A stretch of 51,435 bases of DNA, taken from positions 1 through 51,435 of the forward strand of contig NZ_CAIUXT010000250.1 in the NCBI RefSeq assembly GCF_903903185.1, in the 5' to 3' direction. Positions within the stretch are counted from its first letter, which is position 1. The number at the start of each line of letters is the position of its first letter. Source of the stretch: an uncultured Rhodoblastus sp. (GTDB lineage: Bacteria; Pseudomonadota; Alphaproteobacteria; Rhizobiales; Beijerinckiaceae). Below, in pieces: positions 43,569-51,435 of this stretch. A program made the position numbers and the translations under genes. Under the pieces are notes generated by a model. That model did not search any database. It saw only the letters and a program-made list of their open reading frames with translations, and was not told the origin of the DNA.

Positions 43569-45122
43569 TCACTCGTGGCCGTTGGAGACGATTTCGCTGT
43601 AGACGAGCCAGCTGAAGCGGTTGAGCAGGTCGCGCCCATGCGGTTGCCGGAACGAAGCCTTGTGCGCCAGGGTCTTGCAGTAGGCGAGCGTAAGCCCGTT
43701 GACAATGTCGGCCTGCGACAGTTTTGGCGCGACGTCGCGCGCCCGCGCGACCAGCGACGGCAGCTTCGGAAGCATCGTCTCCGCCGTCATCGCCGAGAGC
43801 GCCTTGACGATCCCGGGATCGTCGATTGGCGGCACGGGCGGCGCATCCTCGCTCGTCTTGCAGGGATCGTTCGCTTCTTCGATGGCGCCCGGTCCCGAAA
43901 TCGTGCTGACGGTCTGGCCCCTTATGTCGCCGACGAGGCCCGTCTTTTCGATCACCGGAGCGGCGTTGGACCACGCGTTGCGCACGTAATCGGTGACGTC
44001 GGCAACCTGCTGGTCCGTCATGTAGGCTCCCGGCGCCGGCATCGGCGCATAGGTTCCCGTCGCCAGCCGGCCGCCGAGGATCACGCGGATGACGTCCTCC
44101 GGACCCTTGGCGCGGACGAGGTCATTGCCCGCCAAGGCCGGAACGGCGCCCTTGATCCCCTGTCCGTTGATCTGATGGCAGGACACGCAATATTCGAGAT
44201 AGACGCTCTCGCCCGACGCGTGCGGGCCGATCTCCCCGGTCGGACGATCGGCCTTATAGTCCGATATCGCGGGAATGGTTTTCAGATAAACGGCGATGGC
44301 GTGGAGGTCCGCATCGGAGAGATGGGACAGGCTGTCGTGAACCACCTGCGCCATCGGGCCGACGAGGACGCCCTTGCCGGGCGCCGCGCCGGTCTTCAGA
44401 ATTTGCGCGAGCTCCGCCTCGGTCCATCGGCCGATGCCTCGTCTCTTGTCCGAGGTGATGTTGGGCGCATACCAATCGTCGATTTCGCCCCCCGAAAAAG
44501 CCTTCGAGGTCACAGGCTGCATCGCGAGGCCCTTGGGCGTATGGCAGTCGCCGCAATGGCCGAGTCCCTCGACGAGATAGGCGCCGCGATTCCATTCCTC
44601 GGATTTCGACGCATCGGGGGCGAAGGCGCCGGGACGGAAATAGAGATCGTTCCAGGCGCGAATTCCCTCGCGGATGTTGAACGGGAACATCAGGCGCGTC
44701 GGCTTCGAAGGCGTGCTCGAAGGCCGGACTGTCTGAAGGTAGGCGCGGATCGCGTCGACGTCCTCGCGCGAGACTTTGGTGAACCATTGATAGGGAAAGG
44801 CGGGGTAGAGATATTCGCCGTGCTTGCCGATTCCCTCATGCATAGCGCGATAGAATTCGTCGTCGCTCCAGGCGCCAATGCCATGGAGCTTGTTGGGCGT
44901 GATGTTGGGGGGATAAATTGGCCCAAACGGCGTGTTGATCGCCTCGCCCCCGGCGTAAGGCGCTCGGCCCGGCGTGGTATGGCAGGCGACGCAGTCGCCC
45001 GCTCTCGCGAGATTTTCGCCCCTCGCGACCAGCGCGGCATCCGGCGCCGCGGACGCGGCCGAGGCGGTAAGGGAGAAGAAAACGGCGCTCAACGCGAAGG
45101 CGCAAGATTTGACCCGGTCCAT
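43569..45122 (-). CDS. Triheme cytochrome c subunit of a membrane dehydrogenase
   Basis: 517 residues from the ATG at 45122 (24 residues shorter than the longest frame). Signal peptide (cleavage near ASA), then three heme sites: CVACH (about 45), CGDCH (about 195) and CVSCH (about 315), with Met-ligand candidates in GPMAQV and YAPMPAPGAYM. This matches the cytochrome subunit of alcohol, gluconate or sorbitol dehydrogenases that pass electrons to quinone. No catalytic flavin or PQQ subunit is next to it, so its partner is unknown. The C-terminal 100 residues are an extension. Confidence 0.88.
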   Translation of the reverse strand: MDRVKSCAFALSAVFFSLTASAASAAPDAALVARGENLARAGDCVACHTTPGRAPYAGGEAINTPFGPIYPPNITPNKLHGIGAWSDDEFYRAMHEGIGKHGEYLYPAFPYQWFTKVSREDVDAIRAYLQTVRPSSTPSKPTRLMFPFNIREGIRAWNDLYFRPGAFAPDASKSEEWNRGAYLVEGLGHCGDCHTPKGLAMQPVTSKAFSGGEIDDWYAPNITSDKRRGIGRWTEAELAQILKTGAAPGKGVLVGPMAQVVHDSLSHLSDADLHAIAVYLKTIPAISDYKADRPTGEIGPHASGESVYLEYCVSCHQINGQGIKGAVPALAGNDLVRAKGPEDVIRVILGGRLATGTYAPMPAPGAYMTDQQVADVTDYVRNAWSNAAPVIEKTGLVGDIRGQTVSTISGPGAIEEANDPCKTSEDAPPVPPIDDPGIVKALSAMTAETMLPKLPSLVARARDVAPKLSQADIVNGLTLAYCKTLAHKASFRQPHGRDLLNRFSWLVYSEIVSNGHE

Positions 45123-45465
45123 GCGATTTCGCCCCGATGCGCTTGCGACAAAAACCCGGTGTCCCGAATCAAGCCTCCGGGCCCCGCCGTTCAATCCGAA
45201 GGCAATTATAACAGATTCTTGTTCATCTTGAAATACTTAGTATCGTCCCTGCATCGTCGGAGGAACCATGAGGCGCCTCCCTTTTCCTGAAACCACTGGA
45301 CTGCCGGTTCGCCATGGCTCGGCGCTTTGCGACGAGCGTCCGTCGAGACGACGGGCGCGCGAAGTGCGCCCTATGGCTCCTCGCAATGACAGCGGTCCAG
45401 CAAGGACATTCGCATTGAGGCGCGCCGGTTGAACCTCGCGCCGATAAGCCCCACATGTTTCAATA
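45123..45465. other. Intergenic region between divergent genes
   Basis: About 340 bases, holding the promoters of the cytochrome gene (left) and copA (right). No FNR-type palindrome (TTGATnnnnATCAA) and no obvious copper box was seen. Confidence 0.4.
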
Positions 45466-47976
45466 ATGACCCTGCAAGCCAAACTGCATCGCCCTGCCCC
45501 CCTCGCCGGCGAGGCCTTCGCCATGCATGTCGGCGGCATGACCTGCGCCTCTTGCGTCGCCCATGTCGAAAAGGCGCTCAAAGCTGCGCCGGGCGTGCTG
45601 GACGCGCGCGTCAATCTCGCCGGCGAGCGCGCCGACCTGACGCTGACTCCGCAGACCGATTTCGCCGATCTGGCGGCGCGGGTCAAAGAGGAGGGGTTTG
45701 AGCCGCGCCTCGCGCATTTCGAGATCGGGGTTGGCGGCATGACCTGCGGCGCTTGCGTCGCCCATGTCGAGAAAGCGCTCAAAAACCAGCGCGGCGTGCT
45801 TGATGTCCGGGTCAATCTGGCCACCGAGCGCGCCTTTGTCGAGGCGCTCGACGGCGCCGTCGATTATCCGGCGCTGGCTGCCGCGATCCGCGAGGAGGGC
45901 TACGAGCCAAGCCCGCTCGGCGCGCAGGCGCCGGACCCTTTCGCCGTGCGGGCGGCAGAAACAAAGGCCCTGCGGCAAAAATTCCTGCTCGCCGCTTTGC
46001 TCGCCGCGCCGGTGATGCTGCTCGAGATGGGCGGCCACATGTCGCCGGCCTTCGAAACGCTGCTGCATGACACGCTCGGCCACCAGAGCGTGATGATCGC
46101 CTCCGCCCTGCTGACCACGCTGATCCTGTTCTGGCCGGGGCGACGGTTTTTCACCCTCGGTTTTTCTTCGCTGCGGCGGGGCGCGCCCGACATGAACGCC
46201 CTCGTCGCGCTCGGCGCCGGCGCGGCTTACCTTTATTCGCTGATTGCGACTTTCGCCCCGGAAATCCTGCCAATAGGGACGCGCCACTCCTATTTCGAAT
46301 CGGCGGCGACGATTGTCGCCTTCATTCTGCTCGGGCGCTGGCTGGAGGCGCGCGCGCGGGGCCGCGCCGCCGACGCCATCGGCAAGCTGGCGCGGCTGCA
46401 ACCCAAAATCGCCCATGTGCGGCGTGGCGGCGAAATCCTCGATCTAGCGATTGAGGAGGTGCGAATCGGCGATGTCGTCGAGGTGCGGCCGGGCGAAAAA
46501 ATCCCGGTCGATGGCGTGGTCGTCGAGGGCGCGAGCCATGTCGATGAAAGCCTCGTCACCGGCGAATCGCTGCCCGTTGCGAAACGGCCCGGCGCGGCGG
46601 CGATCGGCGGCACACTCAATCTTGCCGGCGCCTTGGCGCTGAGGGCGGAAAATGTCGGCGGCGATACCGTGCTGTCCGGAATCGTCAGGATGGTCGAGAC
46701 CGCGCAGGGCGCGCGCCTGCCGATCCAGGCGCTGGCCGACAAGGTGACGGCGCGTTTCGTGCCGGCGGTTCTGGCGCTGTCGCTGGCGACTTTCGCGCTC
46801 TGGCTGGTTTTCGGGCCGCAGCCGGCGCTGGCTCTGGCGCTGGTCGGCGCAGTCAATGTGCTGATCATCGCCTGTCCTTGCGCCATGGGCCTCGCCACGC
46901 CCGCCGCCTTGATGACCGGAACCGGCCGCGCGGCGGAACTGGGCGTGATTTTCCGCCAGGGCGACGCCTTGCAGACCTTGTGCGGCGTGAAAACCGTTGC
47001 TTTCGACAAGACCGGCACCTTGACTTTGGGCAGACCGGCGCTGACCCGCCTCATCGCCGCCGATGGTTTTGAAGAATCCCGCCTGCTGGCGCTGGCGGCG
47101 GCGGTCGAGAGCAAATCGGAACATCCGCTCGGACGCGCGTTGAACGAGGCGGCGCGCGCCCGTAACCTCCATCTGCCCGAAGTTGAAAATTTCGCCACGC
47201 GTCCCGGTCTCGGCGTCCTTGGCGAGATCGACGGAAAAAAGATCGGCGTCGGCTCGGCGGAGTTTCTGGCGAGCCTTGGCGCCGATGCTGGCGGTCTGGA
47301 AAAACAGGCTGAGGAACTGGCGGGGCAGGGCGCCTCCTGCTTTTTTGTCAGCGTCGCCGGCAAGGCCGCCGGCCTCTGCGTCCTGTCCGATACGCCGCGC
47401 CCCGAGTCGCCGGCGGCGCTCGACGCCTTGCGCGCGCTCGGCCTCAAAACGGTTCTGATCACCGGCGACCGCGAGGCGACCGCCCGCGCCGTGGCGAAAA
47501 TTCTAGGGATCGACGAAGTTTTCGCGGGCCGCAGGCCCGAGGGCAAGGTCGCGGCCTTGCGTGCGCTGGCGAAAGACGGGCCGGTCGCCTTTGTCGGCGA
47601 TGGCGTCAATGACGCGCCGGCGCTCGCCGCCGCCGCTGTCGGCATCGCCATGGGGGCAGGGACCGACATTGCCGTGGACAGCGCCCAGGTCGTGCTGATG
47701 GGGTCGGATCTCCGCAAGGTGGCGACCGCCTTCGCGATCTCCCGCGCGACCTTGCGCAATATCGAGCAGAACCTGTTCTGGGCCTTTGGCTATAATATCC
47801 TGCTGGTTCCGGTGGCCATGGGCGCGCTTTATCCGCTGGCCGGAATTTTGCTCGATCCGTCGCTGGCGGCGGCGGCGATGGCCTGTTCGAGCCTGTTTGT
47901 GCTGGCCAACGCCCTGCGCCTGCGCCATTTTTCCACTTCAACCGAACGAGGGAGGCTTGAGAATGCCGGAACCTGA
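45466..47976 (+). CDS. copA: Copper-translocating P1B-type ATPase
   Basis: 836 residues. Two N-terminal metal-binding domains (GMTCASC at 24-30, GMTCGAC at about 92), the copper-path motif CPC in [14 protein letters not shown] (about 470), the phosphorylation site DKTGT (about 514), SEHPLG (about 552) and GDGVNDAP (about 711). It exports Cu+ or loads it to cuproproteins. The next gene is a CopZ-like chaperone overlapping its end, followed by ccoG. Confidence 0.95.
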   Translation: MTLQAKLHRPAPLAGEAFAMHVGGMTCASCVAHVEKALKAAPGVLDARVNLAGERADLTLTPQTDFADLAARVKEEGFEPRLAHFEIGVGGMTCGACVAHVEKALKNQRGVLDVRVNLATERAFVEALDGAVDYPALAAAIREEGYEPSPLGAQAPDPFAVRAAETKALRQKFLLAALLAAPVMLLEMGGHMSPAFETLLHDTLGHQSVMIASALLTTLILFWPGRRFFTLGFSSLRRGAPDMNALVALGAGAAYLYSLIATFAPEILPIGTRHSYFESAATIVAFILLGRWLEARARGRAADAIGKLARLQPKIAHVRRGGEILDLAIEEVRIGDVVEVRPGEKIPVDGVVVEGASHVDESLVTGESLPVAKRPGAAAIGGTLNLAGALALRAENVGGDTVLSGIVRMVETAQGARLPIQALADKVTARFVPAVLALSLATFALWLVFGPQPALALALVGAVNVLIIACPCAMGLATPAALMTGTGRAAELGVIFRQGDALQTLCGVKTVAFDKTGTLTLGRPALTRLIAADGFEESRLLALAAAVESKSEHPLGRALNEAARARNLHLPEVENFATRPGLGVLGEIDGKKIGVGSAEFLASLGADAGGLEKQAEELAGQGASCFFVSVAGKAAGLCVLSDTPRPESPAALDALRALGLKTVLITGDREATARAVAKILGIDEVFAGRRPEGKVAALRALAKDGPVAFVGDGVNDAPALAAAAVGIAMGAGTDIAVDSAQVVLMGSDLRKVATAFAISRATLRNIEQNLFWAFGYNILLVPVAMGALYPLAGILLDPSLAAAAMACSSLFVLANALRLRHFSTSTERGRLENAGT

Positions 47977-48190
47977 AAACACCGTCTTCGCCGTCGAAAA
48001 CATGAGCTGCGAGCGTTGCGCCGCGCGGGTGACCAAGGCGATTCACGCGCTTGCGCCGCAAGCGGAGGTCAATGTCGATCTGCCGACCGGCGCCGTGACG
48101 GTGACGCCCGCCCTCATTGATCCGGCCGGCGTCGCCCGAGCCATCGCCGAGGCCGGCTATCCGGCTCGGGCCGCTGAAAATATTTTTTAA
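47963..48190 (+). CDS. copZ: CopZ-like copper chaperone
   Basis: 75 residues. A single heavy-metal-associated domain with [16 protein letters not shown] (the MxCxxC metal site is at residues 14-19). The ATG at 47963 has GGGAGG upstream and lies inside the end of copA (14-base overlap), so the two are co-translated. It would carry Cu+ to CopA. Confidence 0.88.
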   Translation: MPEPENTVFAVENMSCERCAARVTKAIHALAPQAEVNVDLPTGAVTVTPALIDPAGVARAIAEAGYPARAAENIF

Positions 48191-48297
48191 GATAGGAGAA
48201 ATTTCATCTAGTCTGCGCCGGATCAATGCGGCGGCCCGCAAGGGGCGCAAGCCTGTTCTGAATCGCGCGCCCGCTGGCGCCGCGTCAGGATGCTCCG

Positions 48298-49731
48298 ATG
48301 CCAGACGACACCATCATCACCGGACCGCTCTACGTCTCGCGCAAGAAAGTCTATCCGCAGGCGACGCACGGCACGTTTCGCAACATCAAATGGGCGCTGC
48401 TGGTCTTCACCCTCGGCGTCTATTACATCCTGCCCTTCGTGCGCTGGAATCGTGGCCCGAACCTGCCCAATCAGGCGGTGCTGGTCGATCTGCCGCATCG
48501 GCGCTTCTATTTCTTCTTCATCGAACTCTGGCCGCAGGAAGTCTATTATTTCACCGGCTTGCTGATCCTCGCCGCCATGACGCTGTTTCTGATGAATGCG
48601 GTGGCCGGGCGCATCTGGTGCGGCTATCTGTGCTGGCAGACGGTCTGGACGGACCTGTTCTACGCCGTGGAGCGCTGGGTCGAGGGCGACCGCCGCGACC
48701 GCATGGTCAAGGACAGGAAGGGCTGGACGCTCCCCCATCTCCGCGAGGTCGCGACCAAGCACTTTTTATGGCTCATGATCGCCTGGTGGACCGGCGGCGC
48801 CTGGGTGCTCTATTTCAACGACGCGCCGACATTGGTGCGGCAATTGCTGACCTTTCAGGCGCCGGGGATCGCCTATCTCTGGATCGCCATTCTGACTTTC
48901 ACCACTTATGTTTTCGCCGGCCATCTGCGCGAGCAGACCTGCATCTACATCTGCCCCTGGCCGCGCATCCAGGCGGCGATGACCGACGAATGGGCGCTCA
49001 ATGTTACCTATGAGCGCGATCGCGGCGAGCCGCGCCTGTCGGTGAAAAAGGCCGCCCACGCCCGCGATAGGGGCGAAAAAGCCGGCGACTGCATCGATTG
49101 CCTGCAATGTATCGCGGTCTGCCCTACCGGCGTCGATATTCGCAAGGGCTCGCAACTCGGCTGCATCCAGTGCGGGCTGTGCATCGACGCCTGCGACAAT
49201 GTGATGAAGGAAATCGGGCGGGCGCCGCATCTCATTTATTACGATAACGACATCAATGTGCAGCGCCGCTCCGAAGGGCTGGCCCCGATCTACCGCCCGA
49301 TCCGTCCGCGCACGCTGCTCTATCCGGCGATCATGGCTCTGGTCGGCTCGGTGATGCTCTACCAGCTGGCGACGCGCGCCGATCTCGGCGTCAATGTGCT
49401 GCACGACCGCAATCCGCTGGCCGTGGCGACGGTGGATGGCGGCGTACGCAACGGTTTTACCGTACGTCTGCTCAACAAGCAGGCGGCGGATCGCAAGGTC
49501 GCGCTGTCGGTGGCCGGCGCGCCCGGTCTGCAACTGGATATCGTCGGCGAGGGCGCCGGTTCGACCGTGACGGTGGGGCCCGACCAGACGCTGGAATTGC
49601 GCGTGCTGGTCAGCGCGCCGCCGGGCATGAAGCCGGCCGAGGCGATTCCGGTGACTTTCACCGCGCAGGATGAGGCGGGCGGCGGCAAAGTGACAAAGGC
49701 AAGCGCCTCGGATCACTTCTTCCCGAAATAG
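48298..49731 (+). CDS. ccoG: CcoG/FixG/RdxA-type Cu(II) reductase
   Basis: 477 residues. Several membrane helices in the first 240 residues with the RIWCGYLCWQTVW motif, two ferredoxin-type clusters (CIDCLQCIAVCP at about 264 and CIQCGLCIDACD at about 289), another helix near 340, and a C-terminal Ig-like domain. Family members reduce Cu(II) to Cu(I) for cbb3 oxidase assembly. Here it follows copA and copZ; ccoN, ccoO, ccoP, ccoH and ccoS are not in the window. Confidence 0.93.
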   Translation: MPDDTIITGPLYVSRKKVYPQATHGTFRNIKWALLVFTLGVYYILPFVRWNRGPNLPNQAVLVDLPHRRFYFFFIELWPQEVYYFTGLLILAAMTLFLMNAVAGRIWCGYLCWQTVWTDLFYAVERWVEGDRRDRMVKDRKGWTLPHLREVATKHFLWLMIAWWTGGAWVLYFNDAPTLVRQLLTFQAPGIAYLWIAILTFTTYVFAGHLREQTCIYICPWPRIQAAMTDEWALNVTYERDRGEPRLSVKKAAHARDRGEKAGDCIDCLQCIAVCPTGVDIRKGSQLGCIQCGLCIDACDNVMKEIGRAPHLIYYDNDINVQRRSEGLAPIYRPIRPRTLLYPAIMALVGSVMLYQLATRADLGVNVLHDRNPLAVATVDGGVRNGFTVRLLNKQAADRKVALSVAGAPGLQLDIVGEGAGSTVTVGPDQTLELRVLVSAPPGMKPAEAIPVTFTAQDEAGGGKVTKASASDHFFPK

Positions 49732-49934
49732 GGGCGGAGACCGATGGTCGAAGTCATCGACAGAGAGCCCTGTTTCGATAAAGGCAATCGGCTCTGGATT
49801 CCTTTGATTTTGCAATGTTTTTTGCGAAAAACAGGCGTCCACTTTTTTGCATATTGCTCTGGCTACGCGGCCGTCACTGCTTTAACATTCCAATTGGAGC
49901 ATCGGGGCCGATTAACGGGAGCAGGGGAGAGCCT

Positions 49935-50540
49935 ATGCGCAAATCCTTCCATCGATTGAAGAGAATTTCTTTTGTTTTGGCCGCCATTCAAGTGGCGTTG
50001 GTCGTCTTTCCGGCGATGGCGCGCGCGGGCTCCGGCTTCTTCGGCGCCAACAAGTCCCCAATCCTCGTCCAAATCGACAAGAACAGTCAGCAAATGACGG
50101 TTTTTCTGGATGGGGCAGAAAGATATCGATGGCCGGTATCGACGGGCCGGACAGGATATGAAACGCCATCGGGAACCTATACCGCGACGTCCATGAACGA
50201 AATCTGGTATAGCAAAGAATATGACAACGCTCCCATGCCCCATGCGGTTTTCTTCATGAAAGACGGCCATGCCATCCACGGCACTTTCGAGGTGAAGAAT
50301 CTCGGCAAACCCGCATCGCATGGCTGCGTGCGCATCTCGCCTCAAAATGCCGCGATCCTTTACAAGCTGGTGCAGGAGAATGGCCTGGAGAATACCAAGG
50401 TGGTGCTGACCGGCTCCAGTTCGGGCGAGGTCGCCAGGGCTCGGACAAGCCCGCGCGGGGAGTCTCCGCGGCCCTCATCCGAAGCCGTTTATCGCAATAG
50501 ATCCCAGGATTACGATCCATCGCCATGGATACGTTGGTGA
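49935..50540 (+). CDS. L,D-transpeptidase (YkuD family)
   Basis: 201 residues from the ATG at 49935 (AGGGGAGA upstream). Signal peptide to about residue 32 (ARAG). The catalytic motif is complete: HGTF (about 114) and ASHGCVRIS (about 127-135) with the nucleophile Cys. The C-terminal Ser/Arg/Pro-rich tail is likely disordered. Crosslinks peptidoglycan or attaches proteins to it. Confidence 0.92.
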   Translation: MRKSFHRLKRISFVLAAIQVALVVFPAMARAGSGFFGANKSPILVQIDKNSQQMTVFLDGAERYRWPVSTGRTGYETPSGTYTATSMNEIWYSKEYDNAPMPHAVFFMKDGHAIHGTFEVKNLGKPASHGCVRISPQNAAILYKLVQENGLENTKVVLTGSSSGEVARARTSPRGESPRPSSEAVYRNRSQDYDPSPWIRW

Positions 50541-50890
50541 AGACCAGCTTGTCGCGTTTGCAGGATTGCGGCCCGTTGCACCAGCCCGTCGGCGCGCCGA
50601 AAGGGGGAATTCGCGGTCGGATGCCTGAATTTCCGGGCTCGACTCGAAGGAGAAATCCGCAAGATGTTCGTTGACCGCCTTGATTCGGCGTTTAACGGAC
50701 GCTGATAGCGCCGCCCTTTTTCAAAACAAGGCGCCGTTCGTTCGATGTTTCGCGCCATCGATCGTCGTGGTACGACTACTCTCGGGGGTTTGATGCGACT
50801 TCGTTTGGTTCAAAACCTGAATATTACGCCGCCCTCAATACTCAATCATCATCTGCGATGACGCCAAGGGCGTACAGGGAGACGGAAGCA
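50541..50890. other. Intergenic stretch
   Basis: About 350 bases without a supported gene. Base composition falls toward the right, where the AT-richer methyltransferase gene begins. Confidence 0.4.
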
Positions 50891-51435
50891 ATGGAACGCA
50901 TAAATTGCCCAATTTGCAACGGCGCGACCAGCGGCAGACCGGCCGTCATTGCTCCGTTCGTCGTGCAAACTTGCGGACTGGAACAATCAACTACACAGGT
51001 TCGTTATTGTCGATCATGCGAGTTTGTTTTCTACCAGCGAGGACTTGCTGATGAAGAGGCAACAAAATTATATACGAATTACAGAGGAGAAGAATACAAT
51101 AAGGTCCGTATTTCTTTAGAACCATATTATGCCGGTTTGATACATGACTTTGAAGACCCGCTGTCTTCCTATTATGTCAACCGAATTATTGAAAACATAG
51201 ATCTGATTGATGTATATCCAGAACTTCCCAGAAATTGCACAGCTCTGGACTTCGGCGGAGATGGAGATGTGCTAAGGCGAATATTTCCTAACGGGCAAAT
51301 ATTCGTTGATGATTTGAATGCAGGAAAGTCCCCAGATCAGCCAAGTACGTATCAATTTATATTCGCATCAAATGTTTTCGAGCATGTATCGGATCCGGTG
51401 ACGGTTCTCAAGGCGCTTTCTGAGCGCCTTGATCA
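50891..51435 (+). CDS. SAM-dependent methyltransferase, N-terminal part (runs off the window)
   Basis: 181 codons read without a stop to the right edge. It opens with a zinc-ribbon-type pair CPIC (about 6-9) and CRSC (about 43-46), then a class I methyltransferase core with motif I ALDFGGDGDVLRRIFP (about 121) and the acidic FVDDL, and a later FASNVFEHVSDP (about 157). This layout is typical of methyltransferases in polysaccharide and nucleotide-sugar gene clusters. Clearly lower GC than the neighbouring genes, which suggests transfer. Confidence 0.8.
   Translation, partial: MERINCPICNGATSGRPAVIAPFVVQTCGLEQSTTQVRYCRSCEFVFYQRGLADEEATKLYTNYRGEEYNKVRISLEPYYAGLIHDFEDPLSSYYVNRIIENIDLIDVYPELPRNCTALDFGGDGDVLRRIFPNGQIFVDDLNAGKSPDQPSTYQFIFASNVFEHVSDPVTVLKALSERLD

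Noticed and set aside
43515-45290. 591-residue plus-strand open frame
   Set aside because: Shadow of the triheme cytochrome gene, which has three clear heme sites on the minus strand.
46290-47759. 489-residue minus-strand open frame
   Set aside because: Shadow of copA; Ser/Ala/Arg/Pro-rich low-complexity translation.
49744-49959. 71-residue open frame between ccoG and the L,D-transpeptidase
   Set aside because: No ribosome-binding sequence suited to its start, mixed composition, and it overlaps the leader of the transpeptidase gene.

Overview
The window looks like chromosomal DNA of a GC-rich alphaproteobacterium of the Rhizobiales/Hyphomicrobiales type. The indicators are a MucR/Ros zinc-finger regulator, an Irr-type Fur regulator, a TPP riboswitch in front of thiO-thiS-thiG-thiE, FixJ-like receiver proteins, PEPxxWA-CTERM proteins, and CcoG next to a Cu+ ATPase. 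Genus cannot be fixed from the sequence alone.

The window falls into two halves that meet at a tRNA-Lys(CUU) gene (26644-26719, minus strand). Left of it (1 to about 26.6 kb) is accessory DNA that ends in a tyrosine integrase whose 3' end faces the 3' end of the tRNA, the classic layout of an integrated island. No second copy of the tRNA 3' end was seen to the left, so the far end of the island is probably outside the window. This half holds: (a) 0-5.1 kb, small orphan proteins, several with signal peptides; (b) 5.3-12.1 kb, a type I restriction-modification locus (hsdM-hsdS and hsdR, minus strand) with a Phd/VapC toxin-antitoxin pair inserted on the opposite strand between hsdS and hsdR, and a perfect 14-bp-arm palindrome in the shared region between hsdR and phd; (c) 12.6-14.9 kb, two stand-alone receiver proteins and an XRE repressor; (d) 15-22.3 kb, two PEP-CTERM proteins, a GNAT acetyltransferase, an intact mucR with a DnaQ-like exonuclease behind it, and many gene remnants (SOS-response-associated peptidase N- and C-terminal pieces, a mucR tail, two integrase C-terminal pieces, and a 17-bp motif present three times); (e) 22.4-26.6 kb, a small cytochrome c, small proteins, a frameshifted remnant, an AT-rich patch, and an excisionase-like gene coupled to the integrase.

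Right of the tRNA the sequence is GC-rich and gene-dense and looks like core chromosome: hflK-hflC (membrane protease modulators), a TerC-family membrane protein, a small exported protein, a WcaJ-type sugar-phosphate transferase, irr, the thiamine operon under a TPP riboswitch, a 2-oxoglutarate/Fe(II) oxygenase-like protein, an OMF-MFP-RND efflux operon, a triheme cytochrome c, a copper module (copA, a CopZ-like chaperone, ccoG), an L,D-transpeptidase, and the start of a SAM methyltransferase that runs off the right edge.

The most interesting points are the possible sharing of the toxin-antitoxin operator with the hsdR promoter; the efflux operon bracketed by a 77-bp direct repeat of the 3' end of the neighbouring oxygenase gene; the remnant field between 13.8 and 18.7 kb; and the exonuclease gene that has no normal start codon. 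All functional calls come from reading motifs by eye; no database search was run.
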